NCBI GenBank assembly: GCA_030220185.1
Contig: JASPKZ010004570.1
Coordinates: 372,001-436,000 of the forward strand
Direction of reading: 5' to 3'
DNA length: 64,000 bases
Origin: Diploptera punctata
Lineage: Eukaryota > Arthropoda > Insecta > Blattodea > Blaberidae
Translations under genes and position numbers: made by a program
Notes under the pieces: generated by a model
What the model saw: only the letters and a program-made list of their open reading frames with translations
Told to the model about the DNA's origin: nothing
Database searches by the model: none
Part shown: positions 23,105 to 33,588 of the stretch, one piece after another
Position numbering within the stretch: position 1 is the first letter of the stretch
Layout of the letters: every line of letters starts with the position of its first letter

Positions 23105-23898
23105 CAGATAATTTTTTATCATCATCATTATCATACAGGGATTAAGCCTGTTGGCTCATTATGTTTTCATGAAAGCTAGAATTGCTAAAATTGTTCATAC
23201 CATCTTCTGTGTGGGCGACCAACATTTCTCCTTCCGTGCAGTTTATAATTTAGCAATAATTTTGGATCTTCCTTCTGGCATTCTATCAATATGTTCTTTC
23301 TAGTCATTCCTATATTTAATTATTCGGTCTGTAAGTTTGAAAATATTTAGTTTCTTTCTTTTATCTTCATTTCTTTTCTTATCCAGCAGAGTATATCCTG
23401 CTATATTTCTTAAAAATCACATCTCAGCTGCTTCCAATCTTTGATCTTGTCTTTTAGTGATCGTCCAACATTCTGATCCATACATCAATATAGGAACAGC
23501 CATTACTTTATAAAATTTAATTTTTGTTTCTTTTCTTGTGTTTTTAAGGGTTCTTTTGATAGTGCCACACATTACATTACATTTATTTATTTTGTCATTA
23601 ATATCTTCAATTTTAACGTATGATAAATTGAAACCTATATATTTAAAACTGTTCATCTGTTCTAAAATTTTATTATCAATTACTATTTTTGCTCTTAAGG
23701 TATCATGTCCTTTAAATGATAAAATTTTAGTTTTATTCTTTGAAATTTTAAAATTGTAATTGGCACTTTAAAAATAGCTCTTTGTAGATCATCTTCTGAA
23801 CTGTAAATCACTACTTGATCATCAGCAAATAATATTGTATCCAACAGTTTATTATTTATTTTAAAATGTTTATTTAAATTAATTCTTTCTATTATCAC
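23105..23898 (-). pseudogene. LINE E-type RT fragment
   Basis: The minus strand encodes LLDTILFADDQVVIYSSEDD (catalytic FADD), NSFKYIGFNLSYVK, KVMAVPILMYGSECW and a C-terminus that reaches a GATGATGATA tail near 23110. 5'-truncated, with frameshifts. Confidence 0.8.
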
Positions 23899-23949
23899 AC
23901 ATAAAAAATTAAGTACTAGGCTACTATTAAAAGAAAGAAAAAAGTTACC

Positions 23950-24120
23950 TGTGTATTATGAGCATAAAGTAAAATTTGATGTTTTGTCATTTTCATCCAT
24001 TTGTACACCCTTTGTGTGAACTAAAGACCAAATGTATATATATTTTGTTTCCATTGATTATTAGCATGCAAAATTTATAAATTTTGAGTTCTATTAGAAT
24101 GTATTTCTTTGACCCACCTT
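23950..24120 (-). repeat. dispersed repeat of unknown class
   Basis: The reverse complement matches 9490-9660 (GCATGCTAATAATCAATGGA, TTTAGTTCA..AAAG, AAAATGACAAAA). No ORF. Confidence 0.55.
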
Positions 24121-24353
24121 AATGGTTAACCATACATACTGACCACTTTGCCCCCAGCTATGTCCCTGGTAGACTATTTTAACATTTGATATTTACTTTT
24201 GCTTTCGTTAATTTGATACAACAGACAGACAGATCTCTAGTCTACACTGAAGTAGAGTGATAAGGAATACAAAGACTGGTTATAACAGGATGTGATTCCC
24301 TTTCCTCCAGTAAAGTATAACAACAAAATAATAAGAGAAAACTGTAGACTTAC

Positions 24354-24457
24354 CAAATTTTTGAGAAGACTGAGGACCAAATTTATTTGCAGCTTGTTTA
24401 GTTTTGTTAATAATATGACATCGAAGTCCGGTTCCTTCAGATAGCCTAACACATTCT
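24354..24457 (-). CDS. DDX52: DEAD-box helicase DDX52, exon 5
   Basis: The minus strand reads TTTTATACAG, 104 coding bases, then GTAAGT. With the AG carried from exon 4 it encodes R-ECVRLSEGTGLRCHII, then NKFGPQSSQKF. LSEGTG and FGP.SS.KFD are signature words of DDX52 between motifs Ia and Ib in RecA domain 1. It ends in phase 1, matching exon 6. Confidence 0.92.
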
Positions 24458-24744
24458 CTGTATAAAAGGAAAATTTCAAAACATTTAATGAAATGACTAG
24501 GTTTAAGAATAAGTCATGTAATTATGGGTCACAAGAATTAATTTATTTTCATGTTATGACTCCAGACATGAATCCTAAATAATTGCAAATTACCAGATTA
24601 ATATGTACAATCCCCTCTGTTTAAACTAAGATCCATACATTTTAAAATCGCTAACAACTGCATAATTTTAAATCAGTAATTTCACATGACAACAAATGCA
24701 ATATAAATTTAGACTATTGCAATCAATGGTAAAGAGAATTTTTT

Positions 24745-24905
24745 TTTTCCCTAAACCGGGAATCGAACCCCGAACCTATAGCTTTCTGTGCTAATGCTCT
24801 GATCACTTAGCTAATTCAAGCTTCATTCCCATCCAAGCAAAAATCCTTCCTTTACTTTACTCTCTTGGTCCCATATTCAAATGCAATGAATCATCATTCA
24901 CAAAT
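24745..24905 (-). repeat. SINE-D copy
   Basis: The minus strand carries the tRNA-like GAATTAGCTAAGTGATCAGA and GGTTCGATTCCCGG (about 24757-24826) and the flank GGATGGGAATGAAGC shared with the tandem units at 34.4-35.1 kb. Confidence 0.8.
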
Positions 24906-24964
24906 ACATAATGAATGGTGAGTGGAGAAGATATTTTTAACGACTCACCTCATATAGTTTCAAA

Positions 24965-25022
24965 TTTCTTTGATACCGGCGGTTTCAGACAATATCTTGT
25001 CCCTCTTCAGTCATGGCTTCCA
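24965..25022 (-). ncRNA. hammerhead ribozyme in PLE 3' region
   Basis: The minus strand has CTGAAGA (25004-25010), stem II GGACAA/TTGTCT with loop GATA, GAAA (24983-24986), stem III ACC/GGT with loop GCC and a GUA cleavage triplet. TGA/TCA begins stem I. It differs from the motif at 22595-22655 by paired changes in stem II, so the fold is kept. Confidence 0.8.
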
Positions 25023-25258
25023 CTGATGAAATTCTCTGGTTGTTGATTTCTCTAAGGACATCACCTCTTGTGCTGCCATCTTTGGTTGGGATTATAAACT
25101 TTGTAATTAAATTTTTATCCACCGGAATATCGAAGTTCATAGATGTTTTTAAGTTTATCTGCTAAATCATATGTGTTTTCTATTGTGTATTTATCTTCCA
25201 ATTTCATGTCTTTTTTGAGTTTTTGTGCAATTAAGTCTTATACGAGAATTTCCCATAA

Positions 25259-25326
25259 GGGAAAATTTTCTATAGGATCGTAACAGGCCTTGGCCTAATA
25301 CTTGGAAGGAAGAAGAAGAAGAAGAA
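25259..25326 (+). mobile_element. about 65-bp LINE 3'-tail insertion
   Basis: GGGAAAATTTTCTATAGGAT through (GAA)n equals the end of LINE G and starts at the same base, within one or two nucleotides, as the insert at 17464. It interrupts the PLE frame after KISKF. Confidence 0.8.
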
Positions 25327-25707
25327 TTTGGAAATCTTGTAGTTGGGGGCATTAATGCAGTTTACTACTGGCCGTATTGGGTTATTGGTTTTGTGTATTT
25401 TAGGCAAAGCTTTCATTATCGGTACCGTTGGATTGTTGTTTATGAACTTATTTGTATACTTGTTAAATTCATTGTTCGGTATAATTATTGGACATGTTTT
25501 TGTTAGTTCTTTTAATTTTCTGTTAAATTTAGCTGTTGGATCTTTGTTGATTTTCTTGAATTTATTTTCATCTATGAATTGTTTCAATTTTTACAATATA
25601 ATCGTCTTTGTTCATTAGTACCGTTATGTTACCTTTATCGGCTTTTGTATGCATTATGTTATTATTCTTGAGTTTAGTTTTTAATTTATTAAGGTGTTTT
25701 AAATTCT

Positions 25708-28700
25708 CCCTCCATGGTATCTTTACCTTGTCATGGTGGAGAGGCTTGCGTGCTTAAACGATCCTGAGAGCTATGCTGGCGGTAGCATTGCTGCCGATAG
25801 GGTTACCCATGCCGGACTGGTCGAAGGTGATAAACCACACGAAAAAAGTACCTTGGGCGAAAGAGTGATGATCTTTCACTGTAAAAATACAACTGTCAAG
25901 AAATGCGGACATGGGTTCATCTGGGGTAAAATTTTCCGGAGGTCAAATAGTCCCCCATTCGGTTCTCCGGGCGGAGACTATTTCAGGGAACCCATGCCAA
26001 AGGCTCAAACACAGGGACATGTTCCTAGGAACATGGAATGTTAGGACTTTATACAATAGCGGGGCACTACAGACATTAACGTGGGAATTAGATAAATCGC
26101 CCTTGCATATAGTCGCTTTACAGGAAGTTAGGTGGCCAGGAGAAGGTAGTCAGGAATCAGGAAGCTTTGCATTATACTATGGGGGTGCAGAAAGACCTGC
26201 ATTTGGAACGGGGTTTTTAGTCAGAAGGAGGATCTTATGCGCTATCCGAGATATTAAGTTTGTTAGTGATAGGATATCATACATAATTCTAAAGGGCAAA
26301 CAACATGATTTTATAATTGTAAATGTACATGCCCCCCACAGAAGATAAAGATGACAAGATCAAGGATGAGTTCTATGAAGAATTAGAATGCTTATTTGAT
26401 AGCCTTTCACGATATCATATGAAAATTGTCTTAGGAGATTTTAATGCAAAAGTGGGGCGGGAAGATATATTCAAACCAACAATAGGCAAATTCAGTTTTC
26501 ATGAATATAGTAACGACAACGGGGTTAGATTAGTCACATTTGCCACATCAAAGAATCTCATTGTTAAGAGCACAACATTTCAGCATAAGGATATTCATAA
26601 ATACACCTGGACGTCCCAGATGGAGAAACTCGGAACCAGATATATCATGTATTAGTGGATAAACGCTGGCATAGTAGCATCATCGATGTTAGATCAGTTA
26701 GAGGGACAGACTGCAATTCGGATCATCATCTGGTCAGAGTGAAAATCAGACAACGGCTATCACTTATGAGAGGAACAAATGCTAAAGATGATTCTGAAAA
26801 AATATGAATTAAAAAACTTGAAAAATGATGAAATGCGGCAAGAATACCAAATCAAAAATTGCTAATAGATTTGAAGTACTAGAATCTTCAGATGACATGG
26901 TGGCAAACGAAGAAGAAACTGATATAAATAAAGAATGGGAGGCTATAAGAGATACTATTAAATTGTCAGCATCAGAAAGCATTGGTTGTTTAAAAAAGAG
27001 GCAAAACAAGAAATGGTTTGATGAGGAATGTGCCGACATTGTAAGGAAAAGAAAGCTAGCAAAAATGAAATGGTTACACGAGCCAAATTTAGAGCAATTG
27101 GGTAGTATTAGACGGGAAACCAAAAAGCTACTAAAGAGTAAAAAGAGGGAATATTTGAGAGAGAAGATTAATGATCTTGAAATTAATGCAAAAAATAGGA
27201 ACATTAGAGAATTATATCAGGGAATTAGTATAGAGAAGAAAGGGTTTCAGGCTAGAACAAACATAATTCGGAATGAAAATGGGGATATGATTGCAGATTC
27301 TAGGAGTATATTAAATAGATGGAGAAGTTACTTTAATCAGCTATCAAATGTACATACAGAACAGGACATTGAGGAGGATAAGTTACAGACAGCAGAAATG
27401 CTAGTCGCAGAGCCAAGTGCATTAGAGGTTGAAATGGCGATTGAAAAATTGAAGATGTATAAAGCATCAGGTTCAGATGAGATCCCAGCAGAACTGATAA
27501 AATCAGGGGGAGAAAAATTGATGGACAAGATACGCTGGTTGCTTAGTATGATTTGGGAAAAAAGAAGCTCTTCCAGATGAATGGAAGGAATCAATTATCG
27601 TACCAATTTATAAGAAAGGAGATAAAACTGATTGCAACAACTACAGGGGCATCTCATTACTTTCAACTTCGTACAAAATTCTAACAAATATATTAGTAAG
27701 CAGACTTACTCCCTATATTGATGACATTCTAGGAGATCATCAATGTGCATTTAGAAGAAACAGGTCTACAACAGATCAGATTTTTAGTATAAGACAGATT
27801 TTAGAAAAGAAATGGGAATATAATGGTACTGTACATCAACTATATGTAGACTTCAAAAAAGCATATGATTCAATTAAGAGGGAGAAGTTATATAGTATCC
27901 TGCTGGAGTTCGGAATTCCTAAAAAGTTAGTTAGACTTATACGAATGTGTCTAAATGGCTCAAAGAGTAGGGTGCGTGTAGGCAAACAGTTTTCAGACAC
28001 TTTTGTAATCCAGAATGGGTTGAAGCAAGGAGATGCACTATCTCCTCTACTATTAATTTTGTACTAGAGCATGCCATTAAATCTTTAGAGAATGAGGAAG
28101 GCTTACAACTGAATGGTATCAATAAGCTGTTAGTTTATGCTGATGATGTAGTACTACTGGCCGATAGCGAGGAGATACTAAAGGCCAACACGCACACACT
28201 ATTGAGTAACACTAAGAAATTAGGACTGGAAGTAAATATCAGTAAAACTAAATATATGGTCACACGTAGAAATTCAGTATATAATGGAAATGGACAGCTA
28301 ATGACAAATGAGGGAAATTTTGAGGAAGTGGCTGAATTCAAATACCTAGGAACAATAATCACAAATAGGAATGAGATGCACAAAGAAATTAAACATAGGC
28401 TCAATTCTGGAAATGCATGCTATTATGCATTGCAGAGACTTTTGATGTCCCAACTCCTTTCAAAAAACGTTAAGCTGAAAATATATAAAACTATTATTCT
28501 ACCAGTTATATTATATGGATGCGAAACATGGACTCTTACTTTAAGGGAGGAAAGGAGATTACGAGTATTTGAGAATAAAGTACTTAGGAAAATTTTTGGA
28601 CCAAAGAGAGATGAACAGACAGGTGAATGGAGAAGACTACATAACAATGAACTACATGGTCTTTATAGGAAGCCAGATATAATAAGAACAGTTAAGTCTC

Positions 28701-28967
28701 GTAGACTGCGATGGGCAGGACATGTTGCGCGTATGGGGAATGAAAGACATGCATGGAAGCTTCTTGTAGGAAAGCCAGAGGGAAAACGCCCAGTTGGTAG
28801 ACCAAGAATGAGGTGGGAGAACAACATTAACTATGATTTGAGGGAAGTAGATTATACAGGGAATGATTGGAAAGCATTAGCTCAGGATAGGAATTTATGG
28901 AGAGCTTGTGACCGCGTGGCCATGAACCTACGGGTTCGATAGTGCCAGTGAGTAAGTAAGTAAGTAA
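25708..28967 (+). mobile_element. LINE A, full-length 3260-bp copy inserted in a PLE
   Basis: The 12-bp TSD GTTTTAAATTCT (25696-25707 and 28968-28979) flanks an element starting CCCTCCATGGTATC and ending AGTGCCAGTGAG(TAAG)n. The endonuclease is at about 25990-26740 (LGTWNVRTLYNSG, EVRWPGEG, LGDFNAKVG, DCNSDHHLV). A linker is in the 26825-27580 frame. The RT runs about 27586-28200 (YRGISLLSTSYK, FRRNRSTTDQIF, VDFKKAYDSIKREK, GLKQGDALSPLL, LLVYADDVVLLAD with catalytic YADD). The C-terminal tail runs to 28942 (RLRWAGHVARMG, RPRMRWENNINYDL). At least four frameshifts or stops disable it; the YADD and endonuclease residues are otherwise kept. Confidence 0.93.
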
Positions 28968-28979
28968 GTTTTAAATTCT

Positions 28980-29300
28980 TCTTTTCTTGCATAGTCTTTA
29001 TTATTTATTTACAATTTATTAATTGCTATTTCGCTTTCGATTATCATATTTTCTTTTATCCTGTTGGTATTGGTTGTGGGGAAATTGAACTTGTATCCAT
29101 TTTCAAGTATTCTTGTTTCTTCTTTATTTAATGTTATTTCTGTTAAATTTATTAATCTTTTATCTTCTGTGGACCTATTATAATTGTGTTTACAATTTAT
29201 ATTGTGTTTAGTTGAGGTTAGTTTCTCTAGTTTCATACTGATTGTATGGTATTTATTTTCCATAATTTTGTTGAAGCTAAATACAAGATATGTGGATGAT
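28980..29300 (-). mobile_element. Penelope-like element, N-terminal part
   Basis: The minus strand encodes ISMKLEKLTSTKHNINCKHN, STEDKRLINLTEITLNKEET and RIKENMIIESEIAINKL, typical of the PLE N-terminal region. It continues across LINE A into 25707. At 29284-29300 it meets a plus-strand PLE copy head to head. Confidence 0.8.
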
Positions 29301-29702
29301 GTCATGATTATTTATGAAAATGAGAACAGAAAAGAAAAGGAAATTCTGCTAGAACTAAACAATATGCATCCTAAAATAGAATTTACGGAAGAGATAGAAC
29401 TGAATAACAAAATAAACTATCTAGACCTTACCATAATGAAAAACATAGAGAAAAAGAAACTTGAAATAAGTATTTTCCACAAATCCACAAATAATATGCT
29501 CACCATTAATAACAAATCTAGACACCCATACCAACATAAAATCAGCACATTTAATAGTTTAATCAACAGAATGCTAAAACTACCCTTGAACAAAACAAAT
29601 AACAACAAAGAACTACAATATCTTAAAAAAATGGCGAAAAGCAACAGATTCAACAAACAAATCATTGATAAGCTTATAAAGAAACAAAAAAGAAAAAAAT
29701 GA
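29284..29702 (+). pseudogene. PLE reverse transcriptase C-terminal half
   Basis: Opens with TRYVDDVMIIYENENRKE, containing the RT catalytic motif YVDD, then LDLTIMKNIEKKKLEISIF and KSRHPYQHKISTFNSLINR, the thumb region of PLE RTs. It ends at a stop at 29702. Upstream RT motifs are missing. Confidence 0.88.
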
Positions 29703-29804
29703 CACAAACAATATAACAAAACTTGAAAGAGAATCTAACAATAACAAAACATGGGTAACATTAATATACACAGGAAATGAAACCACAAAAATATAAATAA
29801 AAAC

Positions 29805-30210
29805 ATGAACATAGCTTATAAAACAGGAAGCAAATTAAACAACATAATATACAATGGCATAGAAGAACACAACAAATTTAACAACAAGGGAGTCTACAAA
29901 CTAACACGTAAAGATTGTAATAAATTTTATATTGGCAGGACAAGCAGAAATTTTAATGCAAGATATAAAGAACACCTAAAAGATTTCATACACGCAGGTG
30001 ATAAATCAAGCTATACAAAACATCTCATTAACGCAGGTCATCGAATGAACACTATTGAAAACACTCTCACGATAATCCACCGAGAAAACATTCCAGCTAG
30101 GATAAATATATTTGAAGACCTAGAAATTATAAAGGAAACAAACAACACCTCACTTCTTAATGAGATACAACCCATTATACGAGATCGTCAAAAACAAGTC
30201 AGTTGCTGCT
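29805..30210 (+). pseudogene. PLE GIY-YIG endonuclease domain
   Basis: Encodes GVYKLTRKDCNKFYIGRTSR, NFNARYKEHLKDFIHAG, SSYTKHLINAGHRM and a helical end with LEIIKETNN. The GVY...YIG, R and E (around LEIIKE) positions of GIY-YIG nucleases are all visible. It is separated from the RT by a stop and frame change, and is followed by the hammerhead-like motif. Confidence 0.88.
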
Positions 30211-30257
30211 ACAAACAGTTGGAGTATACATCACCGTACACAACAACAAGTAACGGA

Positions 30258-30310
30258 AACTCAACCTGCAGAAGATGGAAGGTAACTTCCGAAAGCGCTC
30301 CAGTTAATTT
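30258..30310 (+). ncRNA. hammerhead-like motif with U4 replaced by A
   Basis: CAGAAGA (30269-30275) stands where CTGAAGA is expected; stem II is GGAAG/CTTCC with loop GTAA, then GAAA (30291-30294), palindromic AGCGCT (30294-30299) and C17 at 30300. Stem I CTG/CAG pairs perfectly. The same CAGAAGA variant recurs in both arms at 48.7 kb. Confidence 0.6.
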
Positions 30311-30384
30311 TATATACAATATATTAACAAAGTTGAGGACAATGGCACCTACCAACAGGTACAATTTAATCTTTAACCTTCATC

Positions 30385-31029
30385 ACATGTACATAGTAAG
30401 CTTATGCCTCTATAGTTTTCTGGCTTTGTTTTATCGCCTTTTTTAAATATTGAGATTATTTTTCCAATTTTCCATTCTTCTGGTATTGTATTTTGTTTCC
30501 AGCACTTGTTATAGAATTTTAATAATCTTTCTTGAAAATTCTTTGGGGTATTTTTTATCAATTCTATGTTTATATTGTCTATCCCACATGCTTTATTATT
30601 TTCACATTTCTTTAATATTTCTATCATTTCTTGCATCTCTAATTCATCTACTTCTGCATATTGTTCGTTTGTTTCTATGAGTGTTATTTCTTCTTTATTT
30701 TGTTTGTCCATCCACAGTTCTTTATAATAATTTTCTAATTCTATATCTTGTATAGTTAGCAGATTTGTTTTATCTTTTACTTCAGAATTAAGGCTTCTTA
30801 TAAATTTATATACTTTATCTTGTCTTCCGTGTAAATTGTGTTCCATTTCTGCTATGTATCATACCAATGTTCTCTATTTAATTTTCTGGTATATTTTTTT
30901 ACTAATGCTCTTGTTCTATTATATTCTATTCTGTTTTGGTCATTCTTGTTGTTTAAGTATTTTAAGTAGGCCTCCTTTTTATCTCTTACCAATTTCTGGA
31001 TTTTGGGATCCCATTTTTTTAGTCCTTTG
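30385..31029 (-). pseudogene. LINE H, linker and N-terminal RT region
   Basis: The minus strand encodes KKWDPKIQKLVRDKKEAYLK, a MEHNLHGRQDKVYKFIRSL linker and an RT start (EEWKIGKIISIFKKGDKTKP, ENYRGISLLCTC). It stops at motif 2a. It is interrupted at 31029-31040 by LINE C and continues for a few codons at 34379-34397 (GTKKVGGRN reading). Confidence 0.8.
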
Positions 31030-31040
31030 TTTCTTCCTCC

Positions 31041-31209
31041 GGGGAGCAAATGGTTAGTACGGCCTTGAGAAGGGTACAGATGCCGACTATGTATACCTTA
31101 ATAAATCTCGAGTTACTGCGACTTTTTAGCAGCTCTGCCAACAAGTCCTAATCCTACGTTCTCGTCGTGCTCCCTGACTGCAGTTGTAATAGACTGTAGC
31201 TAACAGGAT
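31041..31209 (+). ncRNA. HDV-like self-cleaving ribozyme at LINE C 5' end
   Basis: The nested double-pseudoknot order can be read directly. P1 GGGGAGC (31041-31047) pairs with GCTCCCT (31169-31175), including the G1-U wobble typical of HDV. P2 ATCCT (31151-31155) pairs with AGGAT (31205-31209). P3 ACG/CGT (31156-31158, 31166-31168) encloses L3 TTCTCGT. P4 CTGCAGT/ACTGTAG (31178-31184, 31193-31199) is followed by J4/2 CTAAC, whose C31200 would be the catalytic cytosine. J1/2 is long (about 100 nt), as in some retrotransposon versions. Predicted cleavage just before G31041 coincides exactly with the element's 5' boundary. Confidence 0.85.
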
Positions 31210-33494
31210 GGGATGAAAGGTGAGTTCTCAGCACCTTAAAACTGAGACCTGTTGGCCAAGGGAGCAAACCCTAAAAAAACTCAGGTCCTCCGTGTCTGGG
31301 GGTTAAGCGTCAGGCTGGCAACCTGGCCCTGGAAAAAAGTATATTGCTATGTACTTCAGTAAAATATGTCAGCCGGATGGATTTAAATATGACAGACTTA
31401 AGCTACGAAAACGGACCTTTGCTATTGGCACATGGAATGTTCAAGGCTTGAACACTAAAGAACAAGAAGTAATAGATGAGATTACAGCAATGAATGCAGA
31501 TATTTTTGTGCTCTCAGAAACAAAAAAGAAAGGGAAAGGACAGGAAAAATTAGGAAATTATATACATATCTAGAGTGGAGAACCAAAAACTAGTAGAGCA
31601 AAAAGAGGTATATCCATTTTGATAAAAAGTAAGTTGGTAAAAAATATAGTGTCTTGGGAAGAAATTGATGAAAGAATTATTAAATTAAATCTCAAACTTT
31701 TTGGGATAGAGCTTATAATAATAGGAGTATATGCCATAAATGTGGATGCAACAAGCATAGAGAAAAATGAATTTTTTGACAAACTGTCAGAAATTTTGGA
31801 CAAAATAAAAAAAACATCAAGAAGTAATAATAACAGGAGATTTTAATAGTCGAGTAGGAAGTAGAATGAAAGATGAAGTGATTGGACCATTTGGGGAAAA
31901 AGTGGAAAAAGACAATAGAGATAGACTGAGAAGTTTATGTAAACAACATGGCTATATGATAATGAATAGTTTCTTCAAACATCGGGAAATATATAAATAC
32001 ACATGGGAACAGCCAACAAAAAGTCTCAAATCAATAATTGATTATATAATTGTGAAACAAAAGCATGATATGATAGTGAAAGATGTTAGAGTGTGTAGAA
32101 AACCAGATTGCAGAAGTGATCATTATATGCTTTTGGGAAAATTCATATTAACAAGTAGGAAAAAACAAAATATTGAAGTAACAGAAGACAGATTAAATAC
32201 AACCCTTTTGAATGAACAAAGATATAATGTAAGCTTACTCTATGATGAGAGTATAAAATATCTTTTTCAATCAAGATTAAAACAAAAACTTAAATTAAAT
32301 TTAAATAACTCTGCAGTGGAAATGTATGATCAGTTAAAATATACATTCAGCAGCTTTAGAAGCACTTGGGACAGAAAATCTAGAATTAAAAAGAAATAAT
32401 GAATGGTTTAATCATGATATTAAAAAAATTAGTAGAAGGGAAAAAAGAAAGCACGGATGAAATGGTTATCAGATCACTCAACAACATCTCGAAATGAATA
32501 TATCACTTTAAAACATAAAACAAAGGTGGAAGTGAGAAGAACAAAAAATGAGTACTGGGATAATATATGCTAGAATATAGATCATTCGATTGGATATGCT
32601 AGATCCAAGGAAGCTTGGAAAACATTACAAAATATCAGGAAATCAGAAAGAAAGAAGATAAATTGATAAGACCATCAGAATGGATGCAACATTATAAAGG
32701 TTTACTTCAAGAAAATAGAAATGAGTTTCAACTTCAAGATACGGATGTAGAATATAAATTTGACACTCCAGAGATAACAGAAGATGAAGTAAAAAGAGCT
32801 TTGAAAGAGACAAAAAATGGGAGCGGACCAGGAAATATTCAGACGGAACTCCTAAAACATGGAGGAGATATTTTAGTAATATTTTTAACAAAACTTTTTA
32901 ATAAAATGGAAATTGGAGACGATATCCCAGAAGCTGGAATTTATCGTATATTACTCCTATTTTTAAAAAAAGATGATAAAAAACTGTGTTCCAATTATAG
33001 AGGTATAAGCGTTTTACCTTCAACAACTAGGATTTTAGTAAAATTATAAATTTTAAACTTAAGGAGATAAAAGATAACTTAAGAGAAGAACAATGTGGAT
33101 TCCGGAGTGGAAGATCATGTATTGATAATATTTTCTGTATTAGACAATTACAAGAGAAAATCCTAGCAAAAAATAAAGAACTACATATGACCTTTATTGA
33201 TTTAGAGATGGCATATGATAGTGTACCTCGACAATTGTTATGGACGGCAATGAGAAATCTGAATATCTGTGAAAAATGGATTAATATTGTTAGGAGGATC
33301 TATAGTAATACAAAAGCTAAAGTAAAAATTCAGAATAATTTAACAGAGGAATTCACAGTGAATAAAGGCCTTAAGCAGGGATGCAGTTTATCACCAATTA
33401 TTTTTAACATTTATTTAGAGCAGGCTCTTAAATTGTGGTATAAAAAATGTTCTGAAATGGGTATTCCTATAGGAGGAAAAGTACTGCATTCATT

Positions 33495-33588
33495 AAGGTA
33501 GAATATTTTTATGAACAATATGAGGTGAGTGATAAAAATATTCTACCTTAATGAATATACCTCATAGTGAGAATTCCTAAAATAAGTA
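33495..33588 (+). mobile_element. 94-bp TSD-flanked fold-back in LINE C RT
   Basis: The TSD ACTGCATTCATT / ACTGCATCCATT (33483-33494, 33589-33600) splits the RT between LIGGKVLH-type and LLFADD codons. Inside, an arm starting AAGGTAGAATATTTTTA is followed by AATATGAGGTGAGTG, the exact inverse of the arm, then ATACCTCATAGTG. The two pairings (arm with arm, ATGAGGT with ACCTCAT) interleave. No hammerhead core is retained. Confidence 0.8.

Larger units (their letters stand above)
24906..25707 (-). mobile_element. Penelope-like element, 3' part (split by LINE A)
   Basis: The minus strand, starting at 25707, encodes the N-terminal RT region of a PLE (FIDENKFKKINKDPTAKFNR, PIMKALPKIHKTNNPIRPVV, NAPNYKISKF). 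After a 60-odd-bp LINE tail insert it continues with KDMKLEDKYTIENTYDLADK, then jumps to the ORF end ELRYSGG-stop, so most of the RT and the endonuclease are deleted. A hammerhead and TATGAGGTGAGTCG follow. The N-terminal portion lies beyond LINE A at 28980-29300. Confidence 0.85.

Noticed and set aside
25708..25810. Confident HDV-like ribozyme at the LINE A 5' end
   Set aside because: P1 has a mismatch or bulge in both copies and no proper J4/2 was found; kept only as a low-interest question.
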